Below are positions 1 to 6,475 of a stretch of DNA of 28,321 nt, piece by piece. Location of the stretch: assembly GCA_964485695.1 (NCBI GenBank), contig CAZAKZ010000069.1, forward strand, positions 1 to 28,321, read 5' to 3'. The number at the start of each line of letters is the position of its first letter. Positions within the stretch are counted from its first letter, which is position 1. The translations under genes and the position numbers were made by a program. Below the pieces are notes generated by a model that saw only the letters and a list, made by a program, of their open reading frames with translations, was not told the DNA's origin and searched no databases. Origin of the DNA: CAZAKZ01 sp964485695. GTDB taxonomy: Bacteria > Planctomycetota > JAFGQW01.

Positions 1-306
1 GCGGATCATGCCTCAAGAGATGTCTGCGTGAGTGCACGCATTTTGGTTACGCTCTATTCAAAAGAGTCCTTTTCCCAATCAACGAATATCAAGTATCAAA
101 ACGTGATACCTCCCGCAAGATAAATTATTCGATTTTCGAGATATTTACGAAGTACTGTAAGCCACCTCACCCGGTTGGCGCCATTGTTGTCGATGAAGCA
201 GATCCGAAACGTCGAGAATGCGGCTCTCAGCAGGGCTGGATTATCCGAGTCATCTTCCTGGCCCGGCAGGATACCTGCGATGAGAAGTCGGCGATAATCG
301 AGGTAA
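1..306. other. Non-coding stretch, no intact gene
   Basis: No convincing gene is visible here. The minus strand has an open frame from about 334 down to the stop at 96-98, but it has no ATG and no recognisable family. An 11-bp word, ATCAAAACGTG, occurs at 95-105 and again at 306-316. The first copy lies inside a small dyad (GTATC-7-GATAC, 93-109). Base composition is lower in GC than in the genes that follow, as expected for a spacer or decaying sequence. Confidence 0.5.
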
Positions 307-480
307 TCAAAACGTGCGACCCAATGATATCCTCCTTAACAGCCTGTGGACAAACTCTCGCGGACCAGAATCGGTCGCCTTCGCCACGATGAGCTCCCCG
401 CGTGACGAGATGAGCACCAGCTTGTTGTCGGAGATGAGGTGGGCGGCCTTGCCGATTCCGCGCTGTGCCCAATGAAACCT
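307..480 (-). pseudogene. Relic of a PQQ-like beta-propeller (BamB-type) protein
   Basis: Read on the minus strand, this 57-codon frame contains HLISDNKLVLISSRGELIVA followed by KATDSGPREF. This matches the blade pattern of PQQ-like/BamB-type propeller proteins, typically G.LI..DGKL..LS..GELVLAEATP..Y.EL. The frame has no start codon or signal peptide, and it ends at a TGA (307-309). The two other minus-strand frames in the region are also interrupted. The similarity is recalled family knowledge and covers only one blade, so I call it a degraded fragment rather than a gene. Its upstream end runs towards the TTG start of the plus-strand kinase gene at 550. Confidence 0.45.
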
Positions 481-549
481 CCCGGGCCGGGTGCGTGGAT
501 GATAAACTGTTGGCGGTAGCCGATCGTCCCCGACATTTCGGAGCCTGTC

Positions 550-1713
550 TTGTCAAGGATTGAAATCGTCGTCGCCGGCCACGTTTGTCTGGATATCTTT
601 CCAGCATTCAACATGCACGGGTCTACCGGCCCGCCCGACCTGAAGCCCGGGGCCCTGATCACCGTGGGGCCCATCCACCTGTCCACCGGGGGGGCCGTGG
701 CCAACACGGGCCTGGCTCTGCACCGCCTCGACGTAGCCGTGGCTCTCGTGGGGAAGATCGGTCGAGACCGGATCGGCAGCATTGTTCTCGACCTTCTCCG
801 AGATCACGATCCCGGCCTCATGGACGGGATGATCGAATCCGGGTCCGATGCCACCTCGTATTCGGTCATCCTGGAGCCGCCGGGCGCGGACCGCACCATT
901 CTCCACCACCCCGGCGCCAACGACACCTTCGGAGCGGACGATGTGGACCTCGAGGCTCTGGCCGGTGGGCGCCTGTTCCACCTGGGCTACCCCACGGTCA
1001 TGAAGCGGCTCTACGAAAACGGGGGCCGGGAGCTGGAGACGCTGCTCTGCAGGGTCAAGGAACGGGGATTCACCACTTCGCTGGACCTGGCCGCCGTAGA
1101 TCCTCGGTCCCCGGCGGCCGCCGTGGACTGGCCCGGGGTGCTGGAGCGCGTGCTGCCCCACGTGGACGTCTTCATGCCGAGCTACAAGGAGATCCTCTGC
1201 ATGGGGTTCCGGGACAGGTCCGCGGCCATGGAGGAAACGAAGATCGATGCCGGCGTCCTGACCCCCCTGGCCGACAGGCTTCTCGGGTGGGGCGTGTCCA
1301 TCGTGGGATTGAAGCTGGGGGATCAGGGATTGTATCTTCGTACCGGAGCCATGGGAGACTGCGCACCTGTGGCAGCGAGATCGTGGGCGCACCGGGAGCT
1401 CATCGCTCCCTGCTTCAAGGTCCGGGAAGCCGGCACGGTCGGATCGGGAGACTGCACCATTGCCGGATTCCTGGCCGGCCTGGTCCGGGGGATTCCGCTG
1501 GAGGAGGCCGCAACCCAGGCCGTGGCCGTCGGGGCCTGCAGCGTGGAGCAGGTGGATGGAGTCGGCGGGATTCCCCCCCTGGCCGAAGTCCAACGCAGAA
1601 TCCAGGCGGGGTGGGAGCGGCGACCCCAGAGCATGAACCTGTCGAACTGGAGATGGATGGAGAGGGAAAACATCTGGTCGGGGCCACGTGATTCCAGGGA
1701 AGGAAAATCATGA
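550..1713 (+). CDS. PfkB-family carbohydrate kinase
   Basis: This is an ATP-dependent sugar or nucleoside kinase of the ribokinase/PfkB fold, cytoplasmic, 387 residues. The N-terminal signature is at about residues 46-60 (STGGAVANTGLALHRLD) and the C-terminal anion-hole/catalytic signature is GTVGSGD, followed by CTIAGFLAGL. The Asp of GSGD would be the catalytic base. The start is a TTG at 550, chosen because GGAG sits at 540-543, six bases upstream, and the beta-strand beginning the fold (IEIVVAGHVCLDIFP) follows at once. The protein is longer than the usual 300-330 residues, with a poorly conserved tail of about 35 residues. Its stop overlaps the next start (ATGA, 1710-1713), so the pair is translationally coupled. 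Substrate cannot be read from the sequence; the neighbouring lyxose-isomerase-like gene suggests a ketose such as xylulose (inference). Confidence 0.88.
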   Translation: MSRIEIVVAGHVCLDIFPAFNMHGSTGPPDLKPGALITVGPIHLSTGGAVANTGLALHRLDVAVALVGKIGRDRIGSIVLDLLRDHDPGLMDGMIESGSDATSYSVILEPPGADRTILHHPGANDTFGADDVDLEALAGGRLFHLGYPTVMKRLYENGGRELETLLCRVKERGFTTSLDLAAVDPRSPAAAVDWPGVLERVLPHVDVFMPSYKEILCMGFRDRSAAMEETKIDAGVLTPLADRLLGWGVSIVGLKLGDQGLYLRTGAMGDCAPVAARSWAHRELIAPCFKVREAGTVGSGDCTIAGFLAGLVRGIPLEEAATQAVAVGACSVEQVDGVGGIPPLAEVQRRIQAGWERRPQSMNLSNWRWMERENIWSGPRDSREGKS

Positions 1714-2258
1714 TCAGCCGGAAGCAGTGCGAGGAGGCGCAGGCGCGGGCGGCAAGGATGCTGGAAGACGCCGGCATCGCAATCACGCCGGAAGAGCGGA
1801 AGAACATCGAAGTGGCCGATCTGGGTCTGGGAGAACTCATGCGCACCGGGGTGCAGATCCTTACCTACATCAACAACGACCGCTACTGCGCCAAGGAGCT
1901 GATCCTGTTTCCGGGCCAGACCTGCCCGGAGCATCTCCATCCTCCCGTGGAGGGAAAATCCGGAAAGATGGAGACCTTCCGCTGTCGCCGGGGAAAAGTC
2001 TGGCTCTACGTGGAAGGGGACCCATCCCCCGTGGTGCACGCCCGCGTTCCCGAGGGCAGCGAGGCGGGGTACACGGTTTTCCACGAGATCGAGCTGAATC
2101 CGGGGGACCAGTACACCTTGCCACCCGACACGAAACACTGGTTCCAGGCGGCCGGGAGAGGATCCGTGGTGTCCGAGTTCTCCACGACGAGCAGAGACGA
2201 GCTGGACGTTTTCTCGGATTCGAGGATTGACCGGGTCCCGAGAATAGGATCAGATTGA
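1710..2258 (+). CDS. D-lyxose ketol-isomerase-like cupin
   Basis: This 182-residue cytoplasmic cupin resembles the D-lyxose isomerase family, metal-dependent enzymes interconverting D-lyxose and D-xylulose. The metal-binding set is visible as His75 and His77 (EHLHPP), Glu88 (GKMETF) and His143 (TKHW), with the family's spacing. The N-terminal helix (ISRKQCEEAQARAARMLEDAG) also fits the family. It overlaps the PfkB kinase gene by four bases, so the two are probably one operon for uptake of an unusual pentose or hexose: isomerise, then phosphorylate. No transporter is visible in the window. Substrate specificity within the family varies, and the lyxose label is by family only. Confidence 0.8.
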   Translation: MISRKQCEEAQARAARMLEDAGIAITPEERKNIEVADLGLGELMRTGVQILTYINNDRYCAKELILFPGQTCPEHLHPPVEGKSGKMETFRCRRGKVWLYVEGDPSPVVHARVPEGSEAGYTVFHEIELNPGDQYTLPPDTKHWFQAAGRGSVVSEFSTTSRDELDVFSDSRIDRVPRIGSD

Positions 2259-2458
2259 TATTTCTTAATCCTGCTGGGTTCATTGTGGAGGGGGCAATTT
2301 CACGGCCAAAACCTCGGCGAGACTTCGTTCATTGCGAGCCCCGCCCGGAGGAGTGCATTTAACATACTACAATTAAACATCTTATAGCATCGAAATCAGT
2401 CTCTCTTCGCCGCCAGTCCGTGAAAAGGAGAAAAATAATCAGAATTTATTAATTTAAG

Positions 2459-2487
2459 TTGATAATGATTATTATTACTGCTAAATC
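2459..2487 (+). promoter_or_regulatory. Fur/PerR box in the perR promoter
   Basis: TGATAAT-G-ATTATTA at 2460-2474 is a 7-1-7 inverted repeat with one mismatched base, the classic architecture of Fur-family operators. It ends 19 bases before the perR start codon. A possible promoter overlaps it: TTGATA at 2459-2464 and TAAATC at 2482-2487, 17 bases apart, which would place the transcript start at about the ATG. No ribosome binding site precedes that ATG, so a leaderless transcript is possible. Autoregulation by PerR is the natural inference. Confidence 0.72.
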
Positions 2488-2493
2488 TCCTAC

Positions 2494-2955
2494 ATGGAAA
2501 ACAAGAAGAACCACAGATCGACCCGGCAACGCCAGGTCGTCCAGGATGAATTGAAGAAGCTCACCTGTCACCCGACAGCCATGGAGCTGTACGAAATCGT
2601 GCGGCAGGTCCTGCCCAAGGTCAGTCTGGGCACCGTCTACCGCAACCTGGAGTTCCTGGCCCGGAACGGAGCCATCCAGAAGCTGGAGACCGGTGGCAAG
2701 GAGTCCCGGTTCGACGGAACTCCCGACCTCCATTCCCACGTGCGATGTCTGGCGTGCGGAAAGGTGGACGACGCATATCACGAACCTGAAGACCTCGCCG
2801 AGGAGAGGATCACCCACCTGAACGGATACGAGATTATAGGGCATAACCTCGAGTACTTCGGCTACTGCCCGGAGTGCAGAGAAAAACGGAAACTGGAAAC
2901 ACGCGAACATCTACCCGGAAGCGAGAAATACTGCGGAAAGGAAATCCGAAAATGA
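2494..2955 (+). CDS. perR: Peroxide-sensing Fur-family repressor PerR
   Basis: This 153-residue Fur-family repressor has an N-terminal winged helix (SLGTVYRNLEFLARNG, about residues 44-59) and a C-terminal dimerisation domain. All five regulatory-metal ligands of Bacillus subtilis PerR (H37, D85, H91, H93, D104) align at a constant offset of 11 as His26, Asp74, His80, His82 and Asp93. The four structural zinc cysteines (C96, C99, C136, C139) align at the same offset as Cys85, Cys88, Cys125 and Cys128. Asp rather than Glu at position 93 favours PerR over Fur. PerR senses peroxide by oxidation of the two regulatory histidines. A Fur-type box lies just upstream, and ferritin overlaps the stop (ATGA). 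The downstream peroxide and iron genes fit a PerR regulon. Confidence 0.9.
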   Translation: MENKKNHRSTRQRQVVQDELKKLTCHPTAMELYEIVRQVLPKVSLGTVYRNLEFLARNGAIQKLETGGKESRFDGTPDLHSHVRCLACGKVDDAYHEPEDLAEERITHLNGYEIIGHNLEYFGYCPECREKRKLETREHLPGSEKYCGKEIRK

Positions 2956-3467
2956 TAGACCCGAAGATGCAGGATGCCTTCAACCAGCAACTCAATGCTG
3001 AGTTCTTTTCCTCTTACCTCTATCTCTCCATGTCGGCCTACTTCGAGTCTGTGAACTTGAAGGGAATGGCGAACTGGATGCGAATCCAGGCCCAGGAGGA
3101 AAACGCCCACGTCATGAAATTCTACGATTACATAATGGAGCGAGGAGGCAAGGTGGAGCTCGGCGCGGTCGAAGGCCCCCAAACGGAATGGAGTTCTCCC
3201 CTGAACGCCTTCGAGGATGCATACAAGCACGAATGCTATATTTCCTCCCGGATCAATGACCTGGTGGACCTGTCCATCACCCTGAAGGACCATGCCTCCA
3301 ATGCCTTTCTCCAGTGGTTCGTCACCGAACAGGTGGAGGAAGAAGCAAGCGCCTCGGAAATTGTTGAGAAGCTCAAGCTCGCGGGAGAACACAGGGGCGC
3401 ACTGTTCATGCTCGACAAGGAACTCGCTCAGCGAGTCTTCGTGGCCCCAGGCACTTCCGAAGCATAG
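2952..3467 (+). CDS. ftnA: Non-heme ferritin (FtnA-type)
   Basis: This is an iron-storage ferritin of 171 residues, the normal length for bacterial FtnA, expected to form a 24-mer that oxidises Fe(II) and stores ferric mineral in the cytoplasm. Ferroxidase residues are visible: Glu17 (NAEFFSSYLY), Glu49 and His52 (EENAH), a Glu in the third helix (KHECYI) and Gln in the EQVEEEAS segment of the fourth helix. There is no heme-ligand Met pattern of bacterioferritin. The open frame extends further upstream, but the ATG at 2952 is preferred because it overlaps the perR stop (ATGA), follows GGAAAGGAAA, and gives the family's standard N-terminus. Co-transcription with perR suggests coupled control of iron storage and peroxide response. 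Confidence 0.93.
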   Translation: MIDPKMQDAFNQQLNAEFFSSYLYLSMSAYFESVNLKGMANWMRIQAQEENAHVMKFYDYIMERGGKVELGAVEGPQTEWSSPLNAFEDAYKHECYISSRINDLVDLSITLKDHASNAFLQWFVTEQVEEEASASEIVEKLKLAGEHRGALFMLDKELAQRVFVAPGTSEA

Positions 3468-3508
3468 AAATCCAGACGTAATAAATTTGATTCGTTGAAA
3501 GGAATATC

Positions 3509-3844
3509 ATGAAAAATAAGTGGAAGTGTGTTTGCGGGTACATTCATGACGGGGACGAAGCGCCCTCTGCGTGTCCCAAATGCGGTGCCCCCAAGGAGCA
3601 GTTCACCCTCCTGGATGAGCAAGCCGCAAGCCTCGTGGAAAGATCCCGGAAGACGAACGCTCTGCATTGTCGCCTCCTCGACCTTGCCCGTCAAATCGAG
3701 CGCGTCTGCTGGGAGGGTATCGAAGACAACCTGGATCCCAACTGTGTAGCTGTCTTCGAGAAATCCAGGGAACGCGCTTATGAAATGATGAAGATGGCCA
3801 TGGCCGAGGTCCAGGGCCATATGACCAAGGGCAAGTGGGGATAG
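3509..3844 (+). CDS. Rubredoxin-like domain protein with helical C-terminus
   Basis: This is a small 111-residue protein. Residues 4-31 form a rubrerythrin-type rubredoxin domain (WKCVCGYIHDGDEAP, then CPKCGAPKEQF) with four cysteines at 7, 9, 22 and 25 that should bind one iron. The first pair is C-x-C rather than the common C-x2-C. Residues 33-110 are predicted helical and amphipathic with extra cysteines (54, 67, 79), but lack the ExxH pairs of a rubrerythrin diiron site. It follows ferritin by 41 bases with its own AAGG ribosome site. In this setting it probably passes electrons in peroxide or superoxide detoxification; the partner is unknown. Confidence 0.8.
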   Translation: MKNKWKCVCGYIHDGDEAPSACPKCGAPKEQFTLLDEQAASLVERSRKTNALHCRLLDLARQIERVCWEGIEDNLDPNCVAVFEKSRERAYEMMKMAMAEVQGHMTKGKWG

Positions 3845-3956
3845 TCGCTGGCCTCGAGGCCGGTCGATTCTTCAGAGCGAGATACAAATATCAAGTGTAG
3901 AACAATTGCGTGGATCGTTTATTCCGTGACTCAAATATCAGATGGAGATACAGACC

Positions 3957-4544
3957 ATGACCCCTATCGTAACCCAGGAAGCGCCTGACTTCAGCGGCCA
4001 GGCCGTCATGCCGGACAACTCCTTCGAGGAGCTCAAACTCTCTTCCTATCGTGGCAAGTACGTCGTCCTGTTCTTCTACCCCCTGGACTTCACCTTCGTG
4101 TGCCCTTCCGAGATCATCGCTTTCGACAAGGCACTCGCCCAGTTCAAGGAGAAAAACACCGAGGTGATCGGAGTCTCCGTGGACTCGCACTTCACCCACC
4201 TCGCCTGGAAGAATACCGCCGTGGAGAAAGGGGGCATCGGAAACGTCCAGTACCCCCTCGTGGCCGACATCACCAAGAATATCTCCCGGTCCTACGGAGT
4301 CCTGTTCAACGATTCCGTGGCCCTGCGCGGACTCTTCCTCATTGACAATGATGGCATCGTACGTCACGCTCTTGTGAACGACCTCCCGCTCGGTCGGAAC
4401 GTCGAAGAGGCGCTGCGCATCGTCGACGCCCTCCAGTTTCACGAGAAACACGGAGAGGTGTGTCCGGCGAACTGGAAGGAAGGCGAAGACGCCATGAAGC
4501 CGACGGCAGAAGGTGTCGCCGACTACCTCTCCAAACATAAATAG
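3957..4544 (+). CDS. Typical 2-Cys peroxiredoxin (AhpC/Prx1 type)
   Basis: This 195-residue thiol peroxidase reduces hydrogen peroxide and organic peroxides in the cytoplasm. The peroxidatic cysteine is Cys49 in FYPLDFTFVCPSE, and the resolving cysteine is Cys169 in GEVCPANW. A GGIG motif is present, but the C-terminal YF motif of hyperoxidation-sensitive eukaryotic forms is absent. An in-frame ATG exists at 3942, but 3957 is preferred: GGAG at 3944-3947 is nine bases upstream and MTPIVTQEAPDF is the usual family N-terminus. It lies 112 bases after the rubredoxin-domain gene, so it may have its own promoter. The reductant (thioredoxin, AhpF or the neighbouring rubredoxin protein) is not shown by the sequence. 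Confidence 0.93.
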   Translation: MTPIVTQEAPDFSGQAVMPDNSFEELKLSSYRGKYVVLFFYPLDFTFVCPSEIIAFDKALAQFKEKNTEVIGVSVDSHFTHLAWKNTAVEKGGIGNVQYPLVADITKNISRSYGVLFNDSVALRGLFLIDNDGIVRHALVNDLPLGRNVEEALRIVDALQFHEKHGEVCPANWKEGEDAMKPTAEGVADYLSKHK

Positions 4545-4563
4545 TCGTGATGGGAACGGGAAC

Positions 4564-4589
4564 CGCCGGTCGCTTCAGGGCGCCCGGCG
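4564..4589 (+). terminator. GC-rich hairpin after peroxiredoxin gene
   Basis: The segment folds into a 10-bp stem with one mismatch (T4570/C4583) around a six-base TTCAGG loop, 19 bases after the peroxiredoxin stop. There is no T-tract after it, so intrinsic termination is uncertain. It could instead protect the 3' end of the upstream mRNA. Confidence 0.4.
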
Positions 4590-4667
4590 ACCCGGGTATA
4601 AAGTGTTCAACAAATCGGGCACTATTTACCTTTGAAACGCACAGCTGAAACAAGGGATTGAAGGCTC

Positions 4668-5105
4668 ATGTCAACCAAAGAACTTCAGAACCAGATCGTC
4701 GACAACATGCGCCGGTGGCAGAAGATCGAGAACGCCACCGTGTCCGCGACCAGCAAGATCATCGCAAAGACCGACAACGATATCGTGCGCCTCGTCATGG
4801 AGATCATCCAGCACGATTCAATGGTGCACCACAGGGTCCAGAAGATGATCGCCGCCAGCCTCACACACGAAACCATCTCGCTGAATCCGGACGAGCTGGA
4901 GAAGGTGTGGACCATGATAGAGGACCATATCAAGCTGGAAAAAGAGACCATCGGCCTGGCCCAGGAGGCGCTGGAGGCACTGAAGGGCAAGAAGATGGTC
5001 GTGCAGGAATACCTGCTCAAGTACCTCGAGATGGACGAGATCAAGCACGACAAGCTGCTGGAAAGCCTGGAGACGATCAAGAAGGGAATGTACCCCTACG
5101 GGTAA
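4668..5105 (+). CDS. Ferritin-like four-helix protein
   Basis: This 145-residue, almost entirely helical protein has no close family that I can name with certainty. Its residue pattern resembles the ferritin-like superfamily: Glu21 in helix A, Asp50/His54-His55 in helix B, Glu91/Glu93 in helix C, and an ExxH motif (Glu124-Ile-Lys-His127) in helix D, followed by a conserved-looking end (KKGMYPYG). This could hold a diiron centre, but the ligand set is incomplete compared with ferritin. The start at 4668 has AAGG upstream. It lies between the peroxiredoxin and a HEAT-repeat gene (10-bp gap), consistent with a role in iron or oxidative-stress handling (inference). Confidence 0.65.
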   Translation: MSTKELQNQIVDNMRRWQKIENATVSATSKIIAKTDNDIVRLVMEIIQHDSMVHHRVQKMIAASLTHETISLNPDELEKVWTMIEDHIKLEKETIGLAQEALEALKGKKMVVQEYLLKYLEMDEIKHDKLLESLETIKKGMYPYG

Positions 5106-5115
5106 GTCAGAGGCA

Positions 5116-5808
5116 ATGACTGCATCGATGACCGGACGGCAGCTCCGGCAAATGGTCCTGAAATGCCTGGAGAACGTCGACCACGAAGCACGCTTCAGGG
5201 ATCTGTACCGGCACCATCCTGGACGGCGGCTGGTCCGCCCGTTGCTCTCCTTCATCCGGCGCGACGACGTGGTAAAGTGGAGGGCCGTGGGCGCCCTGGG
5301 CGCATTGACGGCCGAACTCGCCGGGACCGACCTGGAATCCGCCCGTGAGGTGGTGCGCCAGCTGATCTGGAGCACGACGGAGGAGTCGGGCAACATCCCC
5401 TGGGGTGCGCCGGAGAGCCTGGGGGAAATTCTCGCTCGTAGCGAGAGGCTGGCTGAGGAGTACGCCGATATGCTGATTTCCCTCATGCGGGAAGAGGGGA
5501 ACTTCCTGGAGCACGAGCCTCTCCAGCGTGGCGTACTGTGGGGACTGGCCAGAGTGGCACAGGTGCGGCCCGAGCTGCTCAGAGAAATGGGCGCCTTGGT
5601 CCCCCTGGGTAAGTATCTCGACTCCGTAGACGGGGCGGTTCGTGGCCTGGCCATCCGGGCCATCGGCCTGCTCCAGGCGAACCGGTATCGAACGAAGGTA
5701 TCCGAAGGCCTTCACGATTCCGCTGAAGTGAATGTATATCTGGATGGTGAACCGGCAATCCTCGAGGTGAGTGATCTGGCGCGTGAGGCCCTGGCCCGGC
5801 TGGAATGA
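5116..5808 (+). CDS. HEAT-repeat protein, DVU0298-like
   Basis: This 230-residue protein is made of paired helices typical of HEAT repeats (for example KWRAVGALGALTAELA, and VRGLAIRAIGLLQA near the end). The segment QLIWSTTEESGNIPWGAPES followed by LGEIL recalls the DVU0298 family known from Desulfovibrio and relatives, whose function is unsettled. There is no signal peptide or membrane segment. The ATG at 5116 follows AGAGG. It starts 10 bases after the ferritin-like gene and ends 13 bases before sdhC, so it may be co-transcribed with either. A scaffold or assembly role towards a redox enzyme is a guess from context. Confidence 0.72.
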   Translation: MTASMTGRQLRQMVLKCLENVDHEARFRDLYRHHPGRRLVRPLLSFIRRDDVVKWRAVGALGALTAELAGTDLESAREVVRQLIWSTTEESGNIPWGAPESLGEILARSERLAEEYADMLISLMREEGNFLEHEPLQRGVLWGLARVAQVRPELLREMGALVPLGKYLDSVDGAVRGLAIRAIGLLQANRYRTKVSEGLHDSAEVNVYLDGEPAILEVSDLAREALARLE

Positions 5809-5821
5809 TTAGGAGTATCGC

Positions 5822-6475
5822 ATGTCCTGGTTCTGGAGAACCATCTCTTCTTCCATCGGGAAGAAGCTCGTCCTGGCCCTGGCGGGCCTTGGGCTCTGTG
5901 GTTACCTGATCACCCACCTCCTCGGCGTACTCTTCATCTACGGAGACCGGGAATTCCTGGACGGGTATGCCACGATGCTCAGGGGGAGCATCCTCCTGAT
6001 CCCGGCTGAGATCTTTCTCCTCTCCCTGTTCCTGGTCCACATCACCATGGCCATCATCGTGGTCCTGGACAACCGGAAGTCCAGGCCACAGGGCTACGCC
6101 GTCAGGAACACCATGGGAGCCAAGACGGTAGCGAGCTCCACCATGGTCTTGACCGGCCTGGGGACCCTGTTCTTCCTTGGGCTTCACGTCTACCTCCTCC
6201 GGTTGACCGAGCCCATGGAGGGCTCGCTCTACAAGCTGATAGTGAAGACCTTCCATGAGAACTTCCTATTCGTCGCCATCCACGTCACCGCGGTCTGCCT
6301 TCTCGGTTTCCACCTGAGCCACGGTTTCCAGAGCGCCATCCGAACCCTGGGCCTGAACCATCCGAGATTCAACCTCTTGGTTCGCCTGGCCGGGTACGGC
6401 TTCGCCATCCTCATCACCCTGGGCTTCAGTTCCGTCCCCATCTACTTGCACTTCTTTCTTGGAGAAGGCCCATGA
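5822..6475 (+). CDS. sdhC: Succinate dehydrogenase cytochrome b subunit
   Basis: This is the membrane anchor of a type-B succinate:quinone oxidoreductase, 217 residues with five hydrophobic segments (about 15-40, 58-82, 104-126, 148-166 and 188-212). It matches the b558 family of single large anchors related to Wolinella FrdC. Candidate axial heme ligands are His32, His73, His122 and His154 or His164, spaced like the four diheme ligands of that family. AGGAG at 5811-5815 supports the start. The stop overlaps sdhA (ATGA). The absence of a separate sdhD is normal for type B. Quinone reduction would be coupled to succinate oxidation; reversal to fumarate reduction cannot be excluded from sequence. 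Confidence 0.93.
   Translation: MSWFWRTISSSIGKKLVLALAGLGLCGYLITHLLGVLFIYGDREFLDGYATMLRGSILLIPAEIFLLSLFLVHITMAIIVVLDNRKSRPQGYAVRNTMGAKTVASSTMVLTGLGTLFFLGLHVYLLRLTEPMEGSLYKLIVKTFHENFLFVAIHVTAVCLLGFHLSHGFQSAIRTLGLNHPRFNLLVRLAGYGFAILITLGFSSVPIYLHFFLGEGP

Noticed and set aside
553..1593. Minus-strand open frame opposite the PfkB kinase
   Set aside because: The plus strand carries both PfkB signatures and a ribosome site; the reverse product has no domain pattern.
3850..3861. Perfect palindrome GGCCTCGAGGCC after the rubredoxin-domain gene
   Set aside because: As RNA it gives only a short stem with a TCGA loop and no T-tract; a 12-bp palindrome of G and C is not unlikely here.
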